The notes below the pieces were generated by a model. That model was given only the letters and a program-made list of their open reading frames with translations, made no database searches and was not told the origin of the DNA. A stretch of DNA of 64,000 nucleotides, from positions 1 to 64,000 of the forward strand of contig NZ_PUHY01000014.1 in NCBI RefSeq assembly GCF_002967765.1, read 5' to 3'. Positions 16,730 to 25,051 of this stretch are shown here, one piece after another (positions within the stretch are counted from its first letter, which is position 1; each line of letters opens with the position of its first letter). A program made the translations under genes and the position numbers. The DNA is from Blastopirellula marina (GTDB taxonomy: Bacteria > Planctomycetota > Planctomycetia > Pirellulales > Pirellulaceae).

Positions 16730-18850
16730 ATGCGCATTGCGGTCTCCTTGGTACTTGTACTCGTTTGCAGCGGCGCCACCGCCGTGGCTGCTGATGCAAT
16801 TGATTTCGATACGGAGATTGTTCCCCTGCTTTCAAAGGCCGGTTGCAACGCTGCCAGTTGTCACGGCAGTTCTGCGGGCCAAGCTGGTTTTCGCCTGTCG
16901 CTGTTTGGTGGGGATCCTGGGTTTGACTACCGCTCGATTGTCAATGAATTCGAAGGGCGGCGGATCAATCACAGATCGCCGTCCGACAGCTTGTTGCTCG
17001 CTAAGGCAACCCACGCACTAGATCACGGTGGCGGCGAGGTATTCAGTTACGACAGCGATCCCGCGCAAAGGCTCATGCGATGGATCGAGCAAGGCGCAGT
17101 GCGTCGCAAGTTGCGAATACTAAATAAGATCTCCGTCACACCGACAAGTTTTGCAGCGATTCAATTGCCGGTAGAGTTTCAGCTTGACGTCGTGGCCCAC
17201 TTTGACGACGGTGCCGTCCGCCACGTCAAGAAGGAAGCTGTTTACATCAGCCATAATGAGGATGCTGTGTCGGTCGATGCCGTCGGGCGCGTTACTGTCC
17301 GACAACCGGGACAACAAACGGTGATTGTCCGCTTCGCAAATCAAGTGCAGGCGGTTACGATTGTTTCACCCCTTGGAATGCATATGCCGGCACTTACAGC
17401 GTCGCCACGAGGAAATTGGATCGACGACACAATTAACACTAAGCTGGCGGCTCTTCGGCTCGCTCCTGCTGCAGCTTCCGGTGACAGTGCATTCTTGCGT
17501 CGCGTCTCGCTCGATCTCACCGGCCGTTTGCCGACTCCTGAGTTTGTTAAGCAATTCCAAGGTGACAATACTCTGAACAAGCGAGCACGACTCATTGACG
17601 AGTTGCTCAGCTCCCAGGAATTCATCGAGTACTGGACGCATCGATTAGCAACGCAACTCCGAGTACAGACGCCTGGTAACGATGACAAAGCGGCCGTGGC
17701 CCTGTACGATTGGCTGCGAGCTCAGTTGGCAGGAGAAGTCGGTTGGGATCAAATCGCCCGCGAACTAGTCCTTTCAACGGGGGATTCACATACAGTAGGT
17801 GCAGCGACTGTCCATCGCTACTTTCCGACTGCTCGCGAGGAGGCGGAGTACATGAGCGAAACGCTTATGGGCGTTCGGCTCCGCTGTGCGAATTGCCACA
17901 ATCATCCGCTCGACCACTGGACGCAAGACGACTATCACGGACTGGCGGCCGTATTCGCAGGGATCGAACGGGGGCAAGTAGTACGATTGATAGCGGGGGG
18001 CGAAGTCACGCATCCTCGCACCGGTGATGCCGCTGTTGCAAAGCTGCCAGGCGCGGAATTTGTGAAAGACGAGGGTGATCCTCGTGAGGCTTTCGCGGAT
18101 TGGCTGACCAGTGGTGAAAACCCTTATTTTGCCAAGGCGATGGCAGGGCGAATCTGGGAGAGCCTGATGGGGCGTGGACTCGTCTCTCCCGTCGATGATT
18201 TGCGTGCGACCAATCCTCCATCCCACACTCGGCTTCTCGAACACCTGGCTGACGAGTTCGTCCAAGAAGGCTATCGACTTCGGCCACTGATCCGTACGAT
18301 TTGCAATTCCGCTGCTTACCAGCGTGACTATCACGCGGGCGATGGTAAATCGATCGACGACCGTTTTTACTCTCACGCGATTGCCAAGCCGTTGCTGGCA
18401 GAGGTTCTTGCTGATGCGATTAGCGACGTAACTGGAGTTGCGGATGACTACGCCGGCACCACGCGGGCGATCAATGTGGTTGATCGAACCGTTTCTGCGG
18501 CAAAGCTCGAATTCCTTGGGCAATGTCTACCTAGCGAAACGTGCCAAGCGGATCAAGTCGGTATTCGGGGCATCTCCGGACAATTGCACTTGATGAATGG
18601 TGATCTCCTGAATAAGAAAATCCAAGATCCCAATGGACGACTCTATCGTTTGTTAATGGCGCAAAGATCGACGGGAGAGATCATCGAGGAACTTTATCTT
18701 CGCGCGCTTAGTCGAACGCCAACTAAAGACGAGCTGGCCCGTTGGGTCGAACAGATTGACTCGGCTGAAAATGAACAACTGAGAGCTACAAGGCTCGAAG
18801 ACTTTCTATGGGCATTGTTGAACTGCCATGAATTCTCGACAAACAATTAA
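16730..18850 (+). CDS. DUF1549/DUF1553 (PSCyt2/PSD1) protein
   Basis: 706-residue exported paralogue of the protein at 7750. Signal peptide 1-21; cytochrome-like segment with AGCNAASCHG (C39-x4-C44-H45) followed by FRLSLFGGDP; one Big_2-like domain (about 135-215); DUF1549 from about 225 (AFLRRVSLDLTGRLPTPEF) including RCANCHNHPLDHW with a canonical CxxCH; DUF1553 to the end (LRALSRTPTKDELARW ... FLWALLNCHEFSTNN). It is shorter than the paralogue because it lacks the N-terminal Big_2-like domain. The last 23 bp overlap the next gene's start, which suggests translational coupling with the DUF1501 partner. Confidence 0.88.
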   Translation: MRIAVSLVLVLVCSGATAVAADAIDFDTEIVPLLSKAGCNAASCHGSSAGQAGFRLSLFGGDPGFDYRSIVNEFEGRRINHRSPSDSLLLAKATHALDHGGGEVFSYDSDPAQRLMRWIEQGAVRRKLRILNKISVTPTSFAAIQLPVEFQLDVVAHFDDGAVRHVKKEAVYISHNEDAVSVDAVGRVTVRQPGQQTVIVRFANQVQAVTIVSPLGMHMPALTASPRGNWIDDTINTKLAALRLAPAAASGDSAFLRRVSLDLTGRLPTPEFVKQFQGDNTLNKRARLIDELLSSQEFIEYWTHRLATQLRVQTPGNDDKAAVALYDWLRAQLAGEVGWDQIARELVLSTGDSHTVGAATVHRYFPTAREEAEYMSETLMGVRLRCANCHNHPLDHWTQDDYHGLAAVFAGIERGQVVRLIAGGEVTHPRTGDAAVAKLPGAEFVKDEGDPREAFADWLTSGENPYFAKAMAGRIWESLMGRGLVSPVDDLRATNPPSHTRLLEHLADEFVQEGYRLRPLIRTICNSAAYQRDYHAGDGKSIDDRFYSHAIAKPLLAEVLADAISDVTGVADDYAGTTRAINVVDRTVSAAKLEFLGQCLPSETCQADQVGIRGISGQLHLMNGDLLNKKIQDPNGRLYRLLMAQRSTGEIIEELYLRALSRTPTKDELARWVEQIDSAENEQLRATRLEDFLWALLNCHEFSTNN

Positions 18851-20168
18851 CAAGCAACTGCTGTCCCGCAATTTGGCACGGCGTGACTTTCTACAAGTCG
18901 GTGGACTTGCGGCCATGGGGCTTGGACTTGCAAGTTGCTACATCCGCTCCGCCGTTGCGTCGCATTCGGCACGTGCGAAGTCGTGTATCCTGATTTGGCT
19001 CGATGGTGGACCAAGTCATCTCGAAACGTTCGATCCTAAGCCGGAGGCCAATAGAGAAGTCCGTGGACCTTTCGGCTCCATCGCCACAACGGTGCCGGGC
19101 GTCCACATTAGTGAACTCATGCCACGCACGGCAGCAGTCATGCAGCATTCAGTCATCATTCGTTCAATGACTTCGCCACTAGGCGAGCACAATTTTGGCA
19201 CGCACTACTTATTAACCGGCTTCAAACCCACCCCGGCGCTCAATTACCCGGCAATTGGGTCAGTCGTGTCGCACCTTCATCGCCAGCAAGGCGATATTCC
19301 GTCGCACGTTGCGATTCCTGATATGCGCGTTGGTGGTGGCAAGTTTGTCGTCCCGGGATACTTACCGACGAGCGTCGCTCCCTTCGAAGTGGGAGGCGAC
19401 CCGGCCAAGCCCGACTTCCGCGTTCGTGATCTTGAAATGTTTCCCGGTATTGTTGACGAACGTCTCGAACAACGCCGACGCTACCTCGAACAGCTCAATC
19501 GTGTACAGCACGCTGTTGAGCATGCTCCGCCGTCAGATCCTGCCTTTGAGCAGGCCTATCGACTAATGACTTCCCCTTCTGCAAAGCGGGCTTTCGATCT
19601 TTCGAGCGAGAACCAAGACACTCGGCGACGTTATGGCGATAGATCGATCGGTCAATGCTGCCTGTTGGCACGCCGGCTTGTTGAGGCGGGCGTTCCGTTT
19701 GTCACTGTCAACAACCGCGGATGGGATACGCATAACGACCTCGTCACGCGGCTTAAGGACGGATACACCGGTGCTAAGACTCCAGTAGGCCTCGTCCCGT
19801 CTCTCGACTTGGCTTTCTCGGCACTTATCTCCGATCTACAGCAGCGGGGCTTGCTCGACGACACGCTGGTTGTGGCCATGGGTGAATTCGGTCGTACTCC
19901 GAAACTGAATACACAGGCTGGTCGCGATCATTGGCCGCGCGTGTTTAGTGTGATTTTGGCGGGAGCTGGTATTCCCGGTGGACAAGTCATCGGTGCTAGT
20001 GACAGCATGGGCGAGAGCCCCATTGAACGACCTGTCACACCAGCTGATTTATCTGCCACGATCTATCAACTACTTGGTATCGATCCGAAACAAACGCTAC
20101 AAACATCCGACGGTCGCCCTGTGAAAATCAGTCATAATGGCGTACCGCTCAAGGAACTTGTGGGATAA
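18828..20168 (+). CDS. DUF1501 domain-containing protein with Tat signal
   Basis: 446 residues. The twin-arginine motif ARRDFLQVGGLAAMG (residues 17-31) marks Tat export. DUF1501 hallmarks: IWLDGGPSHLETFDPKPEA, GEHNFGTHYLLTGFKPTPALNYP, FVTVNNRGWDTHND, and FGRTPKLNTQAGRDHWPRVFS with the Asp-His pair. It is shorter than the paralogue at 12836 by about five residues and is clearly homologous to it. The start overlaps the end of the DUF1549/DUF1553 gene, a pairing common in planctomycetes that suggests the two products act together outside the cytoplasmic membrane. Confidence 0.88.
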   Translation: MNSRQTINKQLLSRNLARRDFLQVGGLAAMGLGLASCYIRSAVASHSARAKSCILIWLDGGPSHLETFDPKPEANREVRGPFGSIATTVPGVHISELMPRTAAVMQHSVIIRSMTSPLGEHNFGTHYLLTGFKPTPALNYPAIGSVVSHLHRQQGDIPSHVAIPDMRVGGGKFVVPGYLPTSVAPFEVGGDPAKPDFRVRDLEMFPGIVDERLEQRRRYLEQLNRVQHAVEHAPPSDPAFEQAYRLMTSPSAKRAFDLSSENQDTRRRYGDRSIGQCCLLARRLVEAGVPFVTVNNRGWDTHNDLVTRLKDGYTGAKTPVGLVPSLDLAFSALISDLQQRGLLDDTLVVAMGEFGRTPKLNTQAGRDHWPRVFSVILAGAGIPGGQVIGASDSMGESPIERPVTPADLSATIYQLLGIDPKQTLQTSDGRPVKISHNGVPLKELVG

Positions 20169-20176
20169 AGAGTCTG

Positions 20177-21142
20177 ATGTCTCTCACTGCGAAAACGAGT
20201 CTCACGATTTCACTTGTCGCTGTCATTTGGCTGGCTTGTACTCCAGTCGCGGCAGCAGCACCCATCACTGCATTGGCCTTTTCCCCCGATGAAACGAGCG
20301 TCATTGCTGGTTCGCAATCAGGCATCGAAATTCATAGTTGGCCCCAATTGGAAACAACTTCCAAGTTAGATGTCGAGTTTGGCAGCATCCACGATTTGAT
20401 CTTCTCGCCAAATGGAAGATATCTGATGATCGTTGGCGGTGTGGCAAGCGAATTTGGCGAATGGCAAATCTTCTCTTGGCCGTCACTCAATGTCGTCGCT
20501 AAAAGTATCGCACACGACGATTCGATTCACTCCGCAGCCTGGATCGACGAGAACCGCTTTGTGACCGTAGGGGTTGATAGCAAGTGGATTGTTTGGAGAC
20601 TCAATGGGAAGACTGCCGAACAACTTGTGGAATGGGCTGGCCATTCGCGGGGCGTGTTGGCCGTCGAAGCTTTGAGGGATAAAGACTTCTTTGTTACCGC
20701 GGGTGTCGATCAGATACTAAGAGTGTGGCCTGGGGATGTAACTGAACACAAGTCGCCACAAGCACTTCGCAATCTCGATAATCATACTGGCCCCGTTTGT
20801 GATCTCGCACTACGGCCAGGCCGGCAGCCACAACCTATGGTTGCTTCAGCGAGTGTCGACAGAACGGTTCGACTTTGGCAGCCTATCATCGGCCGGTTGG
20901 TAAAGTTCGCGAGGGTACCAGTCGAACCTACTTGCTTGGCTTGGAGCCGCGATGGAAGTCGACTAGCCGCTGGTTGTGCCGATGGCTCGTTGCGGATTAT
21001 CAATCCGGCGACCGTGCAGATTGATCAAACGTGCCACGGAATCGATGGATGGATCCATAGTGTCGCTTCCGCGAACGACGGTAGCTTCGCCGTTGGCGGC
21101 ACCGGCGGCCAAATCACTCGCGTTATGCCGTCAAATCATTAG
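20177..21142 (+). CDS. Exported WD40-repeat protein
   Basis: 321 residues, signal peptide 1-28 (TISLVAVIWLACTPVAAAAP). The whole mature part is one WD40 propeller with blades such as ALAFSPDETSVIAGSQSGIEIHSW, FFVTAGVDQILRVWPGD, MVASASVDRTVRLWQP and LAAGCADGSLRIINP. It starts 8 bp after the DUF1501 gene and ends the plus-strand cluster. Its role parallels the WD40 part of the cytochrome protein in the minus cluster, probably a protein-interaction scaffold in the envelope. Confidence 0.82.
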   Translation: MSLTAKTSLTISLVAVIWLACTPVAAAAPITALAFSPDETSVIAGSQSGIEIHSWPQLETTSKLDVEFGSIHDLIFSPNGRYLMIVGGVASEFGEWQIFSWPSLNVVAKSIAHDDSIHSAAWIDENRFVTVGVDSKWIVWRLNGKTAEQLVEWAGHSRGVLAVEALRDKDFFVTAGVDQILRVWPGDVTEHKSPQALRNLDNHTGPVCDLALRPGRQPQPMVASASVDRTVRLWQPIIGRLVKFARVPVEPTCLAWSRDGSRLAAGCADGSLRIINPATVQIDQTCHGIDGWIHSVASANDGSFAVGGTGGQITRVMPSNH

Positions 21143-21350
21143 TCTCTCGGAAACCTGCCGAAGATCAACTCGAAGCCAGTCTCGATTTGTGTAACCTCAG
21201 CTATTTGGGCGGAAACATACGAGAAAGATGAATTGTAGAACGTCGGAACTGATCGTCTTGTCAATTGAGTGTAGAATCCAAAGTGCGGCAAATGACACGG
21301 GTTTGAACTATCGCGTACCGTGTGAGAATTCGATAACGCTATTAGTACTT

Positions 21351-21725
21351 CTAATACGCACATTTGCTGTGAGCTAGTGCGACCGAATGCGATGATTGGC
21401 AACTCTTTTTAAAACTTCTTAGCCTACCTCCGCTAAAGGGCGACATGGTGTAAGAAAAGAGCGTTCTAGGCGGACCCGAACCCTCGAGATCGTTCGTACA
21501 AACCCAGTCCTTGACAGATCGCACGAATCGAATTGTGATGGCGGAATCGATATGCAGCTCATTAGCCACAATAGAGGTAGCTAAGTATCCGTTTTGAGCA
21601 CATTGAGGAATTACAAGACGTACGTGTTTGCGAAGAACGGGCGGTGAAACCGAACGTAGGCTTAGTTCTGTGTGCCCATCACAAGCGTCGAATTGCCGTC
21701 CAGATTTGGCATAGAAGTTTATCAT
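21351..21725 (-). pseudogene. Possible IS630-type transposase N-terminal remnant
   Basis: 124 codons read on the minus strand. The middle (residues 35-90) resembles the helix-turn-helix start of IS630-family transposases: RLVIPQCAQNGY, IVANELHID in the place of the IAxxLGI helix, then a basic stretch and the DLEGSGPPRTL linker in the place of GLxDxPRSGRP. The match is weak, no catalytic DDE part follows, and the sequence has an unlikely codon pattern for a live gene. It could be chance. Confidence 0.25.
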
Positions 21726-21794
21726 AGGCTTCGTAAACTCGACTGGAACAAAGGTCTCTCCTTTATTCCGAAGAGCGTTATTCTCGCGCCACTT

Positions 21795-21834
21795 AAACCC
21801 TGGTTCAGCAAATAAAGCTCAACCAGGGTTTTTT
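21795..21834. terminator. Strong hairpin terminator
   Basis: AAACCCTGGTT (21795-21805) pairs perfectly with AACCAGGGTTT (21821-21831) around a 15-nt loop and runs into six T residues. No gene ends close upstream on the plus strand; the WD40 gene stops 650 bp earlier. It may end that operon's transcript, or terminate something not recognised. Confidence 0.6.
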
Positions 21835-22050
21835 CATGCCCTAATCGAACTGCTCCTCAAATCGCGTCTTTTTATCCCATGAACACGCAACGGTTTGCGA
21901 TGACGCGTTTTCTCTAATCGCTTCTCTCAATCTAAGAGAGACATAACCCGGCCAACAACAAAACGAGATGCTGACGGCCTTTTTTGGCCTTTGTCTCACC
22001 TATTTGGAAGAGACACTAGCGCCGGGTCAATAGGCCGTAGAATTTGGTAG

Positions 22051-22876
22051 GGCCAGGACGAAGGAATCGACTTCGTGCTTGGTCACGCTCTGTATAGGAA
22101 AGCGATTCATGGAGGCAAGAAGAAGGAAGATAAGCTTGATAGTGAGAAGCTTGCTCGACTCATGCGTGGCGGTACTTTTCCGTTGAGTTACGTTTATCCA
22201 CGAGAGATGCGAGCAACTCGTGACCTTGTCCGGAGACAGATGTTTCTCGTGCGTCGTCGTAGCGAATTGTTGACCCATGTGCAGTTAATCAACCAACAGT
22301 ACAATAACGACCCCTTCGACAAGATGCTGCAATACGCCGGCAACCGTGACATCCTCTATCGGTTCGCTGAGTGCATTGCCCGGCTAAGCGTCGAAGCCGA
22401 CCTGCAGATGATTGGTCACTACGATCAACTTTTGAGGCAACTGGAGAACAGCTTGCTGCGACAGGCCAAGCTGCATGATTCCCAGTCCTGCGATCTTCTG
22501 CGAACGATTCCAGGAATTGGCAAGATCCTTTCTCTGGTGCTGCTGTACGAGATCCACTGCATTGAGCGATTTCCCAGTGTGGGGGGACTTCTTATCCTAT
22601 GCTAGGCTGGTTACTCCCCAAGAGACCAGCGACGGCAAGGTGACTGGTCATAGCGGATCCAAGATTGGCAACGTGCACCTCAAATGGGCACTCTCCGAAG
22701 CCGCGCTGATGATACTCCGCTACAGCGACGAGGCCAAGGCATTTCTCAAACGCAAGGAGAAAAAGCACGGCAAGCGGCGAGCCCTGACGTTGTTAGCACG
22801 CAAGATCGCTCGGGCTGTCTACCAAATACTCAAACGCGAGGAGACGTTTGATGCGGTGAAGTTCTTCGCCAACTAA
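22051..22876 (+). pseudogene. IS110-family transposase, 5' truncated and frameshifted
   Basis: The frame opens after a stop at 22048-22050 in the middle of the DEDD domain (GIDFVLGHALYRKAIHGGKKK) and carries the C-terminal transposase_20 domain (TIPGIGKILSLVLLYEIH). About 80-100 N-terminal residues with the first catalytic Asp are missing. Near 22583 a run of six G (GTGGGGGGAC) shifts the frame; with five G the protein would read GDFLSYARLVTP and continue through the conserved GNVHLKWALSEAA and EKKHGKRRALTLLARKIARA to the stop at 22874-22876. The 5' truncation alone makes it inactive. The shift could also be an assembly error in the G run. Confidence 0.85.
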
Positions 22877-23816
22877 CGCAGGACCGGCAATGGAGCCATG
22901 AGGACGAACTCAGGTCGAACTATGCAGGTATTTATTGGACACCTGAAGCTCAGAACCTGCACGGATGGATTGGACCATTGCCGGTGCCTGCACCAAACCA
23001 ATCGGACGGCTGATCCGAGAGGACGTGATTGCCCCTGCCCCGAGCCCATGACGAACTGAGGCTCCCCGTGCGTGGGATGAACTCCAAGAATGAATGGACG
23101 GTGCTCAGGGAAACGATGAGTTTCCACGGCGTGGCGACTGGCCTTGAACCGGGGACTTAACCCATCGCCACTGTCTCGGTCGGCTTACCGCCGTTCGGGG
23201 CCGACCGTCAGATAGGGGTTTGTGTGCGTCACGTCGATATATCATTCGACGTGGTACAACCAAGATTAGAATCACTCACGCAATCCGAGATCCTTACCGA
23301 TTAGAACGTCCACTCGCCAAAACCGTTCAAGCTGTACCTGACTCGACGTGGATCGACCAACCTAAAGCGTTCTGATCCAACCGAGGCGAGAGTCAAATAG
23401 AGCCGGATCAACGGAACAAAGTCGGTACGCTCCCTTGACATCAGAGGCCATATAGGGGTTCGTCCTTTGCACGCAAGACAAATAATTGTTCGGCCCGCTC
23501 CTAGTTGAGTCTTCGCGCTGGACGTGATCGAAGAGTATCAATTCTGCACTAACGCGTAGAAGCTCATTGGGAAACCTTGGAACCGACGTAAACGCACGGA
23601 CGCGTCGCCCCGCCGAGCGTTAGGCAGGGGGGGGCCTATCACGCACAAAAAGACATGACAGATGAACAACCTACGACTAGAATTCGACTTACGAAAATCA
23701 ACTGCCTGCTCGTTGGGTAGCACATTTCCGGCCTGCAGGTGATAGGTGGAAACGTACTCTAAATAGGTAGTCATTCCGGACAGCATTTGCGTATCTGACC
23801 ATCCAGGCACACGACC
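22877..23816. other. 940 bp without a recognisable gene, two perfect hairpins
   Basis: This stretch follows the IS110 remnant and probably contains its 3' non-coding end. Two perfect 8-bp hairpins lie close together: CGGTCGGC/GCCGACCG (23177-23184 with 23200-23207) and CACGTCGA/TCGACGTG (23230-23237 with 23246-23253). A TAGGGGTTTGTG/TAGGGGTTCGTC motif recurs at about 23213 and 23454. I recognise no protein-coding match in any frame. Confidence 0.4.
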
Positions 23817-24227
23817 ATGAGCGAATCACTTAACGAGTCACCGCGCGGGTTCGAGGTCAGATCTTCAATCCCGGTACTGCGGATGTTCGATGAAGCCAAG
23901 GCGAAGGCATTCTATCTGGCGTATTTAGGATTTGAGATAGACTGGGAGTCTCGATTTTCGTCAACGGCGCCACTGTATATGCAGATCCATCTCGGAGATG
24001 CGATCCTTCATCTAGATGGGCATGCGAAGGAGGCCGCGCCGATCGCTGAGGTCAATATTCCAATCCTCGGATTGCAAAACTATTGTGACTATCTGAATGC
24101 AAAGGGAGCTGAATATCCAGAGGCAGTTGCCGTGGATCCACGATATCAGGGGCGGAATACAGACTTAAATATCTGGGACCCGTTCGGCAACTATCTGGTT
24201 TTCTGCTCGCAGACGACAGAGGGATAG
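23817..24227 (+). CDS. Glyoxalase/bleomycin-resistance (VOC) superfamily protein
   Basis: 136 residues in the vicinal oxygen chelate fold. The pattern is a first strand IPVLRMFDEAKAKAFY, then YLGFEIDWE, MQIHLGDAILHLDGH, and the second half with NIPILGLQNYCDYLNAKG ending in the DPFGNYLVF motif typical of the family. VOC proteins bind metal or drug between the two halves; here His in IHLG is a possible ligand but the usual final Glu after LVF is replaced (FCS). Closest to bleomycin-resistance-like VOC proteins; no substrate is implied. It stands alone between the IS110 remnant and the CRISPR array. Confidence 0.8.
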   Translation: MSESLNESPRGFEVRSSIPVLRMFDEAKAKAFYLAYLGFEIDWESRFSSTAPLYMQIHLGDAILHLDGHAKEAAPIAEVNIPILGLQNYCDYLNAKGAEYPEAVAVDPRYQGRNTDLNIWDPFGNYLVFCSQTTEG

Positions 24228-24341
24228 GGGCAAACGATAACCCTGTGGTGAACGGGAGCCGCAGGTGTTGCGAGTTTCGAAAGCAGAGTTTTTTGGCGGG
24301 GGTCCCGTTGCCGCTGTCGATCTGGCGACAATTGGATACGC

Positions 24342-24632
24342 ATGACAACGCTGTATTTCGTCTGCGGGGGGCCAGGGTACGCACAGGCCCTGCGCGAACA
24401 CATTAAAACGTACCGTGACAAGATCCAGAAATGGGTGCGTGGAAAGGGTGTTCGGGGAGTCGTTTTCCATGATCAACAAGTCTGTTTTGAACCGACGGGC
24501 GAATGGTCACTTGCCGGCATGACAATGATACTTTCAACGGCCCAAGTAAACCAAAGGCGAAATAGAGAGTTTCAGATGTTTGAGGAACACCATTTGAAGG
24601 GCCTTCCAAACCGTCAATTAAAAAATCGGTGA
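24342..24632 (+). CDS. Small hypothetical protein, doubtful
   Basis: 96 codons starting with a possible hydrophobic strand (MTTLYFVCGGPG) and then charged helices. I recognise no family, and there is no Shine-Dalgarno in front of the ATG. Equal-length frames exist on the other strand, so coding is uncertain. It could be a fragment of something disrupted in this remnant-rich stretch. Confidence 0.25.
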   Translation: MTTLYFVCGGPGYAQALREHIKTYRDKIQKWVRGKGVRGVVFHDQQVCFEPTGEWSLAGMTMILSTAQVNQRRNREFQMFEEHHLKGLPNRQLKNR

Positions 24633-25051
24633 ACCGGAGTTGGCTCGCCAAGTATATCGCTGATCATTGTGAGTACCGCCTTTCAAAATGCGTAAGAAGG
24701 GCTTGTCCCGGACGCTCAACTCAATAACGTATCGAATGAAACGTCCCGGGAGTCCATTGGCACAACTTGCAGCGATTTGATGGCGAAAGTCTCTTGGGAG
24801 AGAATCGGATGAGCCTAGATCGAAAATCGCAAGTCTTTACGGCAAAACGACTTGAGGAAGGACAATGTGATTAAGGTATGCTTGCTGTCCTCTTCCGATG
24901 TCTTAAGCCTTGCCTTGATTACATTATCGCAGCGAATTCGACGTAATTGATAACTTAGCATCGCAATGTCGAGCCTGGAGTCGACTTCCAATCGACGCGG
25001 ACAACCAGGGAGCGATCCTGAGTGTCGTTCCACTCAACATTTTAAATTAAG
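24633..25051. other. Leader-distal flank of the CRISPR array, no gene seen
   Basis: About 420 bp with no recognisable coding sequence. It follows the 3' end of the pre-crRNA transcript, which runs on the minus strand. GGAGAGAA-N2-GGAT near 24798 partly resembles the tRNA-Ser 3' end (see rejected items). Confidence 0.35.

Noticed and set aside
17786-18523. 245-codon minus-strand frame within the DUF1549/DUF1553 gene
   Set aside because: Antisense shadow; the plus-strand frame has the CxxCH and DUF1553 motifs.
23817-24227. VOC protein as an antibiotic resistance gene
   Set aside because: The fold is shared by many unrelated enzymes and the final metal-ligand Glu is missing; nothing ties it to a drug.
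24797-24811. GGAGAGAA-N2-GGAT as a possible left attachment site copied from the tRNA-Ser 3' end
   Set aside because: Only 12 of 14 bases match, and the match does not extend into the T-loop; a true att core should be longer and exact.
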